From: Paratinospora sagittata
Taxonomy: Eukaryota > Streptophyta > Magnoliopsida > Ranunculales > Menispermaceae
Length of the DNA stretch: 64,000 nucleotides
Direction of reading: 5' to 3'
NCBI GenBank assembly: GCA_035771175.1
Contig: CM069610.1
Location: forward strand, 24,022,501-24,086,500
The notes below the pieces were generated by a model. It did not search any database and had not been told where the DNA came from. It saw nothing but the letters and a program-made list of their open reading frames with translations. A program made the translations under genes and the position numbers. Positions 52,308-64,000 of this stretch are shown one piece after another. The first letter of the stretch is position 1, and each line of letters begins with the position of its first letter.

Positions 52308-54682
52308 TCATATATACTTACAACTTAAAACAATGGATAGCCTCTGCAAACCTAAGCACAAAAGGGATAAAATGAAGGACTTGCTGATCAACGACGTTAT
52401 CATCAAGACAGATTGCAATTTTGATTCTATTCGAAGCTTGTTTTGACAATTGGAAGAATCAATACTTTCTTCTCTTGAAAAACTCTTTGGAAAGCTCAAT
52501 CTAACTTGCAAAAATCGTGTGTGTTGTATTTTTGAAAATCAGAGAATGAGTGTTTTATAAAATTAGAAGTTGCGGGTTAAAGGGCAAGAGAGTACAAAAT
52601 GATTTGAATTCAAAACATTGTTTAATCTAAAGTTGTTTTGGGCGTGCGAGAGAATGGGAATCATCTAGGTGTTAGTAGAGAATATTTCAATTAAGACAAC
52701 CTGGAGAAATTGTATAAGGAATAGAAAAATCGAGCAAGCAGAAGTGTCCACATTTTTCTCGTTAGAAATATCAGATTTTTTTCACAGACGTGGATAGCGT
52801 GCTATTGGGTTGTGTATCATGTTCTCAATTGACAGATAGCAGGCGATAGCAGATTGATATACACAAACCCGAGAGCTCGAGTTTTACGGACTTTCCGATA
52901 GCGCGTTATCGAGGCCTATATCGCGCTATTGCCCATTTTACTAAAAATTGAAAGGTCACGGCAACAGCTTTATAGCGAAGTATCAAAGGGGATAGCGCGG
53001 TATAGACAATTTTTCAGAAAAACAAATGTCTTGTTATAGAACCCTATCAGCGTGATGTCAACACGGATAGTGCGCTAGTGCCTTCCAGAAAATCTTGGCA
53101 AATTGTTCGATAGCCTTATTTTTGTAAAATTAATATTTGGACACTCAAGAACCATTCCATTAACTCAAAACATATTGTATAAGATTAAAAACTTTTAAAT
53201 AATTCAAAACTCATTGAAATTATGATTAAAACCTTTCGGAAAACATTTTTTCAAAATGAAATACTATATCGAAGTGATTTTGAAGACTTTGCAGATTTCA
53301 GAGTTTTAGTGCTGAGATTGATCGAGAGGTTACCCTACACACCAAAGATCAAACTAATGCCTTACTTAGGCATGAGATATGTCTTCGTTCTTTTAGCTTG
53401 ATCTTTGTAGACTTCGAAAGCTATTGTTTGATGTGTTTTTGATGCAAGACAATTGATGTGTTCTTTTTTGTTGTGTTATCTTACCGAGACCACTGCATAT
53501 ATACTTACAACTTAAAACAAATGGATAGCCTCTGCAAATCTAAGCACAAAAGGGATAAAATGAAGGACTTGCTGATCAACGACGTTATCATCAAGACAGA
53601 TTGCAATTTTGATTCTATTCGAAGCTTGTTTTGACAAATGCAAGAATCAATACTTTCTTCTCTTGAAAAACTCTTTGGAAAACTCAATCTAACTTGAAAA
53701 AATCGTGTGTGTTGTATTTTTAAAAATCAGAGAATGAGTGTTTTATAAAATTAGAAGTTGCGGGTTAAAGGGCAAGAGAGTACAAAATGATTTGAATTCA
53801 AAACATTGTTTAATCTAAAGTTGTTTTGGGCGTGCGAGACAATGGGAATCATCTAGGTGTTAGTAGAGAATATTTCAATTAAGACAACCTGGAGAAATTG
53901 TATAAGGAATAGAAAAATCGAGCAAGCAGAAGTGCCCACATTTTTCTCGTTAGAAATATCAGATTTTTTTCACAGACGTGGATAGCGTGCTATTGGGTTA
54001 TGTATCATGTTCTCAATTGACAGATAGCTGGCTATAGCAGATCGATATACACAAACCCGAGAGCTCGAGTTTTACGGACTTTCCGATAGCGTGTTATCGA
54101 GGCCTATATCGCGCTATTGCCCATTTTACTAAAAATGGAAAGGTCACGGCAACAGCTTTATAGCGAAGTATCAAAGGGGATAGCGCGATATAGACAATTT
54201 TTAAGAATAACAAATGTTTTGTTATAGAACCCTATCAGCGTGCTGTCAACACTGATAGTGCGCTAGTGCCTTCAGGAAAATCTTGGCAAATTGCTGGATA
54301 TCCTTAGTTTTGTAAAATTAATATTTTGACACTCAACAACCATTCCATTAACTCAAAACATATTGTATAAGATTAAAAACTTTTAAATAATTCAAAACTC
54401 ATTGAAATTATGATTAAAACCTTTCGGAAAACATTTTTTCAAAATGAAATACTATATCGAAGTGATTTTGAAGACTTTGCAGATTTCAGAGTTTTAGTGC
54501 TGAGATTGATCGAGAGGTTACCCTACACACCAAAGATCAAACTAATGCCTTACTTAGGCATGATATATGTCTTCGTTCTTTTAGTTTGATCTTTGTAGAC
54601 TTCGAAAGCTATTGTTTGATGTGTTTTTGATGCAAGACAATTGATGTGTTCTTTTTTGTTGTGTTATCTTACCGAGACCACT
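52308..54682. repeat. HOR copy T8, two monomers only (A/B hybrid 52308, C 53495)
   Basis: 2,375 bp, shorter than its neighbours by exactly one monomer. The first monomer is A up to AAAATTGAAAGG (A-specific T at 52949) and B from AACAAATGTCTTG (B base at 53030, non-A base at 53023) onward. Crossover therefore lies within 52950-53022. The tail resembles B2 with a private CCTTCCAGAAAATC near 53080. The C has a private GGGTTATGTATC near 53996. Confidence 0.92.
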
Positions 54683-57600
54683 TCATATATACTTACAACT
54701 TAAAACAATGGATAGCCTCTGCAAACCTAAGCACAAAAGGGATAAAATGAAGGACTTGCTGATCAACGACGTTATCATCAAGACAGATTGCAATTTTGAT
54801 TCTATTCGAAGCTTGTTTTGACAATTGGAAGAATCAATACTTTCTTCTCTTGAAAAACTCTTTGGAAAGCTCAATCTAACTTGCAAAAATCGTGTGTGTT
54901 GTATTTTTGAAAATCAGAGAATGAGTGTTTTATAAAATTAGAAGTTGCGGGTTAAAGGGCAAGAGAGTACAAAATGATTTGAATTCAAAACATTGTTTAA
55001 TCTAAAGTTGTTTTGGGCGTGCGAGAGAATGGGAATCATCTAGGTGTTAGTAGAGAATATTTCAATTAAGACAACCTGGAGAAATTGTATAAGGAATAGA
55101 AAAATCGAGCAAGCAGAAGTGTCCACATTTTTCTCGTTAGAAATATCAGATTTTTTTCACAGACGTGGATAGCGTGCTATTGGGTTGTGTATCATGTTCT
55201 CAATTGACAGATAGCAGGCGATAGCAGATTGATATACACAAACCCGAGAGCTCGAGTTTTACGGACTTTCCGATAGCGCGTTATCGAGGCCTATATCGCG
55301 CTATTGCCCATTTTACTAAAAATTGAAAGGTCACGGCAACAGCTTTATAGCGAAGTATCAAAGGGGATAGCGCGGTATAGACAATTTTTCAGAAAAATAA
55401 ATGTTTTGTTATAGAACCCTATCAGCGTGCTGTCAACACTGATAGTACGCTAGTGCCTTCAGGAAAATCTTGGCAAATTGCTGGATAGCCTTATTTTTGT
55501 AAAATTAATATTTTGACACTCAAGAACCATTCCATTAACTCAAAACATATTGTATAAGATTAAAAACTTTTAAATAATTCAAAACTCATTGAAATTATGA
55601 TTAAAACCTTTCGGAAAACATTTTTTCAAAATGAAATACTATATCGAAGTGATTTTGAAGACTTTGCAGATTTCAGAGTTTTAGTGCTGAGATTGATCGA
55701 GAGGTTACCCTACACACCAAAGATCAAACTAATGCCTTACTTAGGCATGAGATATGTCTTCGTTCTTTTAGCTTGATCTTTGTAGACTTCGAAAGCTATT
55801 GTTTGATGTGTTCTTGATGCAAGACAATTGATGTGTTCTTTTTTGTTGTGTTATCTTACCGAGACCACTTCATATATACTTACAACTTAAAACAATGGAT
55901 AGCCTCTGCAAATCTAAGCACAAAAGGGATAAAATGAAGGACTTGCTGATCAACAACGTTATCATCAAGACAGATTGCAATTTTGATTCTATTCGAAGCT
56001 TGTTTTGAAAAATGTAAGAATCAATACTTTCTTCTCTTGAAAAACTCTTTGGAAAGCTCAATCTAACTTGCAAAAATCGTGTGTGTTGTATTTTTGAAAA
56101 TCAGAGAATGAGTGTCTTATAAAATTAGAAGTTGCGGGTTAAAGGGCAAGAGAGTACAAAATGATTTGAATTGAAAACATTGTTTAATCTAAAGTTGTTT
56201 TGGGCGTGCGAGACAATGGGAATCATCTAGGTGTTAGTAGAGAATATTTCAATTAAGACAACCTGGAGAAATTTTATAAGGAATAGAAAAATCGAGCAAG
56301 CAGAAGTGCCCACATTTTTCTCGTTAGAAATATCAGATTTTTTTCACAGACGTGGATAGCGTGCTATTGGGTTGTGTATCATGTTCTCAATTGACAGATA
56401 GCAGGCTATAGCAGATCGATATACACAAACCCGAGAGCTCGAGTTTTACGGACTTTCCGATAGCGTGTTATCGAGGCCTATATCGCGCTATTCGCCATTT
56501 TACTAAAAATGGAAAGGTCACGGCAACAGCTTTATAGCGAAGTATCAAAGGGGATAGCGCGGTATAGACAATTTTTCAGAAAAACAAATGTCTTGTTATA
56601 GAACCCTATCAGCGTGATGTCAACACGGATAGTGCGCTAGTGCCTTCCGGAAAAACTTGGCAAATTGTTCGATAGCCTTATTTTTGTAAAATTAATATTT
56701 GGACACTCAAGAACCATTCCATTAACTCAAAACATATTGTATAAGATTAAAAACTTTTAAATAATTCAAAACTCATTGAAATTATGATTAAAACCTTTCG
56801 GAAAACATTTTTTCAAAATGAAATACTATATCGAAGTGATTTTGAAGACTTTGCAGATTTCAGAGTTTTAGTGCTGAGATTGATCGAGAGGTTACCCTAC
56901 ACACCAAAGATCAAACTAATGCCTTACTTAGGCATGAGATATGTCTTCGTTCTTTTAGCTTGATCTTTGTAGACTTCGAAAGCTATTGTTTGATGTGTTT
57001 TTGATGCAAGACAATTGATGTGTTCTTTTTTGTTGTGTTATCTTACCGAGACCACTGCATATATACTTACAACTTAAAACAAATGGATAGCCTCTGCAAA
57101 TCTAAGCACAAAAGGGATAAAATGAAGGACTTGCTGATCAACGACGTTATCATCAAGACAGATTGCAATTTTGATTCTATTCGAAGCTTGTTTTGACAAA
57201 TGCAAGAATCAATACTTTCTTCTCTTGAAAAACTCTTTGGAAAACTCAATCTAACTTGAAAAAATCGTGTGTGTTGTATTTTTAAAAATCAGAGAATGAG
57301 TGTTTTATAAAATTAGAAGTTGCGGGTTAAAGGGCAAGAGAGTACAAAATGATTTGAATTCAAAACATTGTTTAATCTAAAGTTGTTTTGGGCGTGCGAG
57401 AGAATGGGAATCATCTAGGTGTTAGTAGAGAATATTTCAATTAAGACAACCTGGAGAAATTGTATAAGGAATAGAAAAATCGAGCAAGCAGAAGTGCCCA
57501 CATTTTTCTCGTTAGAAATATCAGATTTTTTTCACAGACGTGGATAGCGTGCTATTGGGTTGTGTATCATGTTCTCAATTGACAGATAGCTGGCTATAGC

Positions 57601-58244
57601 AGATCGATATACACAAACCCGAGAGCTCGAGTTTTACGGACTTTCCGATAGCGTGTTATCGAGGCCTATATCGCGCTATTGCCCATTTTACTAAAAATGG
57701 AAAGGTCACGGCAACAGCTTTATAGCGAAGTATCAAAGGGGATAGCGCGATATAGACAATTTTTAAGAATAACAAATGTTTTGTTATAGAACCCTATCAG
57801 CGTGCTGTCAACACTGATAGTGCGCTAGTGCCTTCAGGAAAATCTTGGCAAATTGCTGGATATCCTTAGTTTTGTAAAATTAATATTTTGACACTCAACA
57901 ACCATTCCATTAACTCAAAACATATTGTATAAGATTAAAAACTTTTAAATAATTCAAAACTCATTGAAATTATGATTAAAACCTTTCGGAAAACATTTTT
58001 TCAAAATGAAATACTATATCGAAGTGATTTTGAAGACTTTGCAGATTTCAGAGTTTTAGTGCTGAGATTGATCGAGAGGTTACCCTACACACCAAAGATC
58101 AAACTAATGCCTTACTTAGGCATGATATATGTCTTCGTTCTTTTAGTTTGATCTTTGTAGACTTCGAAAGCTATTGTTTGATGTGTTTTTGATGCAAAAC
58201 AATTGATGTGTTCTTTTTTGTTGTGTTATCTTACCGAGACCACT
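54683..58244. repeat. HOR copy T9 (A 54683, B 55870, C 57057)
   Basis: 3,562 bp. It returns to the B1 haplotype (TTGAAAAATGTAAG, TTATCGAGGCC, CGGAAAAACTTGG) last seen in T2. The C ends with GATGCAAAACAATTG near 58192, a variant shared with the end of the two following C-tailed units. Confidence 0.92.
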
Positions 58245-61200
58245 TCATATATACTTACAACTTAAAACAATGGATAGCCTCTGCAAACCTAAGCACAAAA
58301 GGGATAAAATGAAGGACTTGCTGATCAACGACGTTATCATCAAGACAGATTGCAATTTTGATTCTATTCGAAGCTTGTTTTGACAATTGCAAGAATCAAT
58401 ACTTTCTTCTCTTGAAAAACTCTTTGGAAAGCTCAATCTAACTTGCAAAAATCGTGTGTGTTGTATTTTTGAAAATCAGAGAATGAGTGTTTTATAAAAT
58501 TAGAAGTTGCGGGTTAAAGGGCAAGAGAGTACAAAATGATTTGAATTCAAAACATTGTTTAATCTAAAGTTGTTTTGGGCGTGCGAGAGAATGGGAATCA
58601 TCTAGGTGTTAGTAGAGAATATTTCAATTAAGACAACCTGGAGAAATTGTATAAGGAATAGAAAAATCGAGCAAGCAGAAGTGCCCACATTTTTCTCGTT
58701 AGAAATATCAGATTTTTTTCACAGACGTGGATAGCGTGCTATTGGGTTGTGTATCATGTTCTCAATTGACAGATAGCTGGCTATAGCAGATCGATATACA
58801 CAAACCCGAGAGCTCGAGTTTTACGGACTTTCCGATAGCGTGTTATCGAGGCCTATATCGCGCTATTGCCCATTTTACTAAAAATGGAAAGGTCACGGCA
58901 ACAGCTTTATAGCGAAGTATCAAAGGGGATAGCGCGATATAGACAATTTTTAAGAATAACAAATGTTTTGTTATAGAACCCTATCAGCGTGCTGTCAACA
59001 CTGATAGTGCGCTAGTGCCTTCAGGAAAATCTTGGCAAATTGCTGGATATCCTTAGTTTTGTAAAATTAATATTTTGACACTCAACAACCATTCCATTAA
59101 CTCAAAACATATTGTATAAGATTAAAAACTTTTAAATAATTCAAAACTCATTGAAATTATGATTAAAACCTTTCGGAAAACATTTTTTCAAAATGAAATA
59201 CTATATCGAAGTGATTTTGAAGACTTTGCAGATTTCAGAGTTTTAGTGCTGAGATTGATCGAGAGGTTACCCTACACACCAAAGATCAAACTAATGCCTT
59301 ACTTAGGCATGATATATGTCTTCGTTCTTTTAGTTTGATCTTTGTAGACTTCGAAAGCTATTGTTTGATGTGTTTTTGATGCAAAACAATTGATGTGTTC
59401 TTTTTTGTTGTGTTATCTTACCGAGACCACTTCATATATACTTACAACTTAAAACAATGGAAAGCCTCTGCAAACCTAAGCACAAAAGGGATAAAATGAA
59501 GGACTTGCTGATCAACGACGTTATCATCAAGACAGATTGCAATTTTGATTCTATTCGAAGCTTGTTTTGACAATTGGAAGAATCAATACTTTCTTCTCTT
59601 GAAAAACTCTTTGGAAAGCTCAATCTAACTTGCAAAAATCGTGTGTGTTGTATTTTTGAAAATCAGAGAATGAGTGTTTTATAAAATTAGAAGTTGCGGG
59701 TTAAAGGGCAAGAGAGTACAAAATGATTTGAATTCAAAACATTGTTTAATCTAAAGTTGTTTTGGGCGTGCGAGAGAATGGGAATCATCTAGGTGTTAGT
59801 AGAGAATATTTCAATTAAGACAACCTGGAGAAATTGTATAAGGAATAGAAAAATCGAGCAAGCAGAAGTGTCCACATTTTTCTCGTTAGAAATATCAGAT
59901 TTTTTTCACAGACGTGGATAGCGTGCTATTGGGTTGTGTATCATGTTCTCAATTGACAGATAGCAGGCGATAGCAGATTGATATACACAAACCCGAGAGC
60001 TCGAGTTTTACGGACTTTCCGATAGCGCGTTATCGAGGCCTATATCGCGCTATTGCCCATTTTACTAAAAATTGAAAGGTCACGGCAACAGCTTTATAGC
60101 GAAGTATCAAAGGGGATAGCGCGGTATAGACAATTTTTCAGAAAAATAAATGTTTTGTTATAGAACCCTATCAGCGTGCTGTCAACACTGATAGTACGCT
60201 AGTGCCTTCAGGAAAATCTTGGCAAATTGCTGGATAGCCTTATTTTTGTAAAATTAATATTTTGACACTCAAGAACCATTCCATTAACTCAAAACATATT
60301 GTATAAGATTAAAAACTTTTAAATAATTCAAAACTCATTGAAATTATGATTAAAACCTTTCGGAAAACATTTTTTCAAAATGAAATACTATATCGAAGTG
60401 ATTTTGAAGACTTTGCAGATTTCAGAGTTTTAGTGCTGAGATTGATCGAGAGGTTACCCTACACACCAAAGATCAAACTAATGCCTTACTTTGGCATGAG
60501 ATATGTCTTCGTTCTTTTAGCTTGATCTTTGTAGACTTCGAAAGCTATTGTTTGATGTGTTCTTGATGCAAGACAATTGATGTGTTCTTTTTTGTTGTGT
60601 TATCTTACCGAGACCACTTCATATATACTTACAACTTAAAACAATGGATAGCCTCTGCAAATCTAAGCACAAAAGGGATAAAATGAAGGACTTGCTGATC
60701 AACAACGTTATCATCAAGACAGATTGCAATTTTGATTCTATTCGAAGCTTGTTTTGAAAAATGTAAGAATCAATACTTTCTTCTCTTGAAAAACTCTTTG
60801 GAAAGCTCAATCTAACTTGCAAAAATCGTGTGTGTTGTATTTTTGAAAATCAGAGAATGAGTGTCTTATAAAATTAGAAGTTGCGGGTTAAAGGGCAAGA
60901 GAGTACAAAATGATTTGAATTGAAAACATTGTTTAATCTAAAGTTGTTTTGGGCGTGCGAGACAATGGGAATCATCTAGGTGTTAGTAGAGAATATTTCA
61001 ATTAAGACAACCTGGAGAAATTTTATAAGGAATAGAAAAATCGAGCAAGCAGAAGTGCCCACATTTTTCTCGTTAGAAATATCAGATTTTTTTCACAGAC
61101 GTGGATAGCGTGCTATTGGGTTGTGTATCATGTTCTCAATTGACAGATAGCAGGCTATAGCAGATCGATATACACAAACCCGAGAGCTCGAGTTTTACGG

Positions 61201-62993
61201 ACTTTCCGATAGCGTGTTATCGAGGCCTATATCGCGCTATTCGCCATTTTACTAAAAATGGAAAGGTCACGGCAACAGCTTTATAGCGAAGTATCAAAGG
61301 GGATAGCGCGGTATAGACAATTTTTCAGAAAAACAAATGTCTTGTTATAGAACCCTATCAGCGTGATGTCAACACGGATAGTGCGCTAGTGCCTTCCGGA
61401 AAAACTTGGCAAATTGTTCGATAGCCTTATTTTTGTAAAATTAATATTTGGACACTCAAGAACCATTCCATTAACTCAAAACATATTGTATAAGATTAAA
61501 AACTTTTAAATAATTCAAAACTCATTGAAATTATGATTAAAACCTTTCGGAAAACATTTTTTCAAAATGAAATACTATATCGAAGTGATTTTGAAGACTT
61601 TGCAGATTTCAGAGTTTTAGTGCTGAGATTGATCGAGAGGTTACCCTACACACCAAAGATCAAACTAATGCCTTACTTAGGCATGAGATATGTCTTCGTT
61701 CTTTTAGCTTGATCTTTGTAGACTTCGAAAGCTATTGTTTGATGTGTTTTTGATGCAAGACAATTGATGTGTTCTTTTTTGTTGTGTTATCTTACCGAGA
61801 CCACTGCATATATACTTACAACTTAAAACAAATGGATAGCCTCTGCAAATCTAAGCACAAAAGGGATAAAATGAAGGACTTGCTGATCAACGACGTTATC
61901 ATCAAGACAGATTGCAATTTTGATTCTATTCGAAGCTTGTTTTGACAAATGCAAGAATCAATACTTTCTTCTCTTGAAAAACTCTTTGGAAAACTCAATC
62001 TAACTTGAAAAAATCGTGTGTGTTGTATTTTTAAAAATCAGAGAATGAGTGTTTTATAAAATTAGAAGTTGCGGGTTAAAGGGCAAGAGAGTACAAAATG
62101 ATTTGAATTCAAAACATTGTTTAATCTAAAGTTGTTTTGGGCGTGCGAGAGAATGGGAATCATCTAGGTGTTAGTAGAGAATATTTCAATTAAGACAACC
62201 TGGAGAAATTGTATAAGGAATAGAAAAATCGAGCAAGCAGAAGTGCCCACATTTTTCTCGTTAGAAATATCAGATTTTTTTCACAGACGTGGATAGCGTG
62301 CTATTGGGTTGTGTATCATGTTCTCAATTGACAGATAGCTGGCTATAGCAGATCGATATACACAAACCCGAGAGCTCGAGTTTTACGGACTTTCCGATAG
62401 CGTGTTATCGAGGCCTATATCGCGCTATTGCCCATTTTACTAAAAATGGAAAGGTCACGGCAACAGCTTTATAGCGAAGTATCAAAGGGGATAGCGCGAT
62501 ATAGACAATTTTTAAGAATAACAAATGTTTTGTTATAGAACCCTATCAGCGTGCTGTCAACACTGATAGTGCGCTAGTGCCTTCAGGAAAATCTTGGCAA
62601 ATTGCTGGATATCCTTAGTTTTGTAAAATTAATATTTTGACACTCAACAACCATTCCATTAACTCAAAACATATTGTATAAGATTAAAATCTTTTAAATA
62701 ATTCAAAACTCATTGAAATTATGATTAAAACCTTTCGGAAAACATTTTTTCAAAATGAAATACTATATCGAAGTGATTTTGAAGACTTTGCAGATTTCAG
62801 AGTTTTAGTGCTGAGATTGATCGAGAGGTTACCCTACACACCAAAGATCAAACTAATGCCTTACTTAGGCATGATATATGTCTTCGTTCTTTTAGTTTGA
62901 TCTTTGTAGACTTCGAAAGCTATTGTTTGATGTGTTTTTGATGCAAAACAATTCATGTGTTCTTTTTTGTTGTGTTATCTTACCGAGACCACT
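58245..62993. repeat. HOR copy T10, four monomers (A/C hybrid 58245, A 59432, B 60619, C 61806)
   Basis: 4,749 bp, longer by one monomer. The extra unit begins as A (GCAAACCTAAGC, GACAATTGCAAG, G at 58471) and continues as C from GTGCCCAC near 58681 (GCTGGCTATAGC, GCGATATAGAC, GGATATCC). Crossover therefore lies within 58472-58683. Its A-like head has CAATTGCAAG, like m18/m22 and the next copy, not the usual CAATTGGAAG. B is haplotype B1. The last C has private GATTAAAATCTTTT near 62680 and CAATTCATGTG near 62949. Confidence 0.9.
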
Positions 62994-64000
62994 TCATATA
63001 TACTTACAACTTAAAACAATGGATAGCCTCTGCAAACCTAAGCACAAAAGGGATAAAATGAAGGACTTGCTGATCAACGACGTTATCATCAAGACAGATT
63101 GCAATTTTGATTCTATTCGAAGCTTGTTTTGACAATTGCAAGAATCAATACTTTCTTCTCTTGAAAAACTCTTTGGAAAGCTCAATCTAACTTGCAAAAA
63201 TCGTGTGTGTTGTATTTTTGAAAATCAGAGAATGAGTGTTTTATAAAATTAGAAGTTGCGGGTTAAAGGGCAAGAGAGTACAAAATGATTTGAATTCAAA
63301 ACATTGTTTAATCTAAAGTTGTTTTGGGCGTGCGAGAGAATGGGAATCATCTAGGTGTTAGTAGAGAATATTTCAATTAAGACAACCTGGAGAAATTGTA
63401 TAAGGAATAGAAAAATCGAGCAAGCAGAAGTGTCCACATTTTTCTCGTTAGAAATATCAGATTTTTTTCACAGACGTGGATAGCGTGCTATTGGGTTGTG
63501 TATCATGTTCTCAATTGACAGATAGCAGGCTATAGCAGATCGATATACACAAACCTGAGAGCTCGAGTTTTACGGACTTTCCGATAGCGTGTTATCGAGG
63601 CCTATATCGCGCTATTCGCCATTTTACTAAAAATGGAAAGGTCACGGCAACAGCTTTATAGCGAAGTATCAAAGGGGATAGCGCGGTATAGACAATTTTT
63701 CAGAAAAACAAATGTCTTGTTATAGAACCCTATCAGCGTGATGTCAACACGGATAGTGCGCTAGTGCCTTCCGGAAAAACTTGGCAAATTGTTCGATAGC
63801 CTTATTTTTGTAAAATTAATATTTGGACACTCAAGAACCATTCCATTAACTCAAAACATATTGTATAAGATTAAAAACTTTTAAATAATTCAAAACTCAT
63901 TGAAATTATGATTAAAACCTTTCGGAAAACATTTTTTCAAAATGAAATACTATATCGAAGTGATTTTGAAGACTTTGCAGATTTCAGAGTTTTAGTGCTG
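62994..64000. repeat. HOR copy T11, partial (A/B hybrid, cut by window end)
   Basis: The head is A with CAATTGCAAG, 4,749 bp after its counterpart at 58245. From GCAGGCTATAGCAGATCG (B base at 63531) it is B1 (GCTATTCGCC, AATGTCTTG, CGGAAAAACTTGG). Crossover lies between 63434 and 63530, a different site from the hybrid at 52308. It ends inside the plus-strand frame. Confidence 0.9.

Larger units (their letters stand above)
1..64000. repeat. Tandem satellite array, monomer about 1,187 bp
   Basis: The same roughly 1.19-kb sequence recurs head to tail in one orientation across the entire window: 53 full monomers plus partial ones at both ends. Boundaries set at a conserved stretch (TATATACTTACAACTTAAAA) fall 1,186-1,188 bp apart, except where small deletions occur (1,158, 1,169, 1,170 or 1,171 bp). 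Monomers differ by scattered substitutions and small indels that define recurring subtypes. No non-satellite insertion interrupts the array. Such long homogeneous arrays are known in eukaryotic heterochromatin. The species and the satellite family name are not recognisable to me. Confidence 0.97.
27404..64000. repeat. Trimeric higher-order repeat domain (A-B-C, 3,562 bp)
   Basis: Three monomer types repeat in fixed order. A: GCAAACCTAAGC, GACAATTGGAAG, GTGTCCAC, AAAAATTGAAAGG, AAATAAATGTTTTG and GATAGTACGC. B: CAACAACGTTATC, ATGTAAGAATC, GAAATTTTATAAGG, GCTATTCGCC, AATGTCTTG and TTGTTCGATAGCC. C: CCACTGCATATA, AAAACAAATGG, AACTTGAAAAAATCG and GCGATATAGAC. Nine near-regular copies and two irregular ones are seen, with the last cut by the window end. 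Confidence 0.93.

Noticed and set aside
52308..54682. Two-monomer HOR copy as an assembly collapse
   Set aside because: The hybrid monomer has a clean A-to-B switch and private variants (CCTTCCAGAAAATC, GGGTTATGTATC), which favour a real event. Only spanning reads can settle it.
62923..63132. Plus-strand 69-codon frame near the right edge
   Set aside because: It is opened by local changes (GCAAAACAATTCATG) in one monomer, overlaps the minus-strand frame and is absent from other copies.
1..64000. Ribosomal DNA or its intergenic spacer
   Set aside because: No 18S, 5.8S, 25S/28S or 5S sequence lies within any monomer, and the whole 1.19-kb period is accounted for without an RNA gene.
1..64000. 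CRISPR array or bacterial/phage repeat region
   Set aside because: The repeat is kilobase-sized with no short repeat-spacer alternation, no cas genes and no coding density. The structure is typical of eukaryotic satellites.
1..64000. Tandem LTR retrotransposon or helitron-derived array
   Set aside because: I see no primer-binding site, polypurine tract, TG/CA termini, protease, reverse transcriptase, integrase or helicase motifs in the monomer. A diverged noncoding origin cannot be excluded.

Overview
The window is one continuous tandem satellite array. A monomer of about 1,187 bp repeats head to tail from base 1 to base 64,000, giving 53 complete monomers and a partial one at each end, so neither edge of the array is in view. 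I used the conserved ATATACTTACAACTTAAAAC stretch as the monomer boundary. Most monomers are 1,186-1,188 bp. Six carry a shared 17-bp deletion (1,169-1,171 bp) and one carries a private 29-bp deletion (1,158 bp). I see no rRNA, tRNA, transposase, reverse transcriptase, telomeric repeat, CRISPR or conventional gene. An AT-rich, kilobase-unit satellite with higher-order structure points to a eukaryotic heterochromatic block, for example pericentromeric, subtelomeric or B/sex-chromosome DNA of a plant or other large genome. The sequence does not let me name the species or the satellite family.

Each monomer has the same layout. It starts with an open minus-strand frame of up to 67 codons that begins with TTG. 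About 280 bp of featureless spacer follow. Next comes a cluster of about 285 bp with eight imperfect 12-bp palindromes (consensus ATAGC-GY-GCTAT), three pairs of which have 20-bp internal spacing and a 74-75 bp period. An AT-rich stretch of about 100 bp follows, then a plus-strand frame with a true ATG. That frame is 59 codons in most copies, 73 in four and 63 in one, and it is open in every copy I read.

The array has two domains. From base 1 to about 27,400, class I and class II monomers mostly alternate (dimer period about 2.36-2.375 kb), with superimposed four-monomer repeats and a block duplicated from about 1-3.6 kb to about 9.2-11.9 kb. From 27,404 to the end a three-monomer higher-order repeat A-B-C (3,562 bp) dominates. 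Within it are a perfect-length six-monomer (7,124 bp) second-order repeat, a nested B-haplotype block, a HOR copy lacking one monomer and a HOR copy with one extra monomer. Hybrid monomers at the last two sites mark unequal exchange.

There is no gene network to describe. The features worth following up are the periodic palindrome cluster (about 430 sites in this window, possibly binding sites for a DNA-binding protein), the nested homogenisation history, and the short ATG-initiated frame that stays open throughout.
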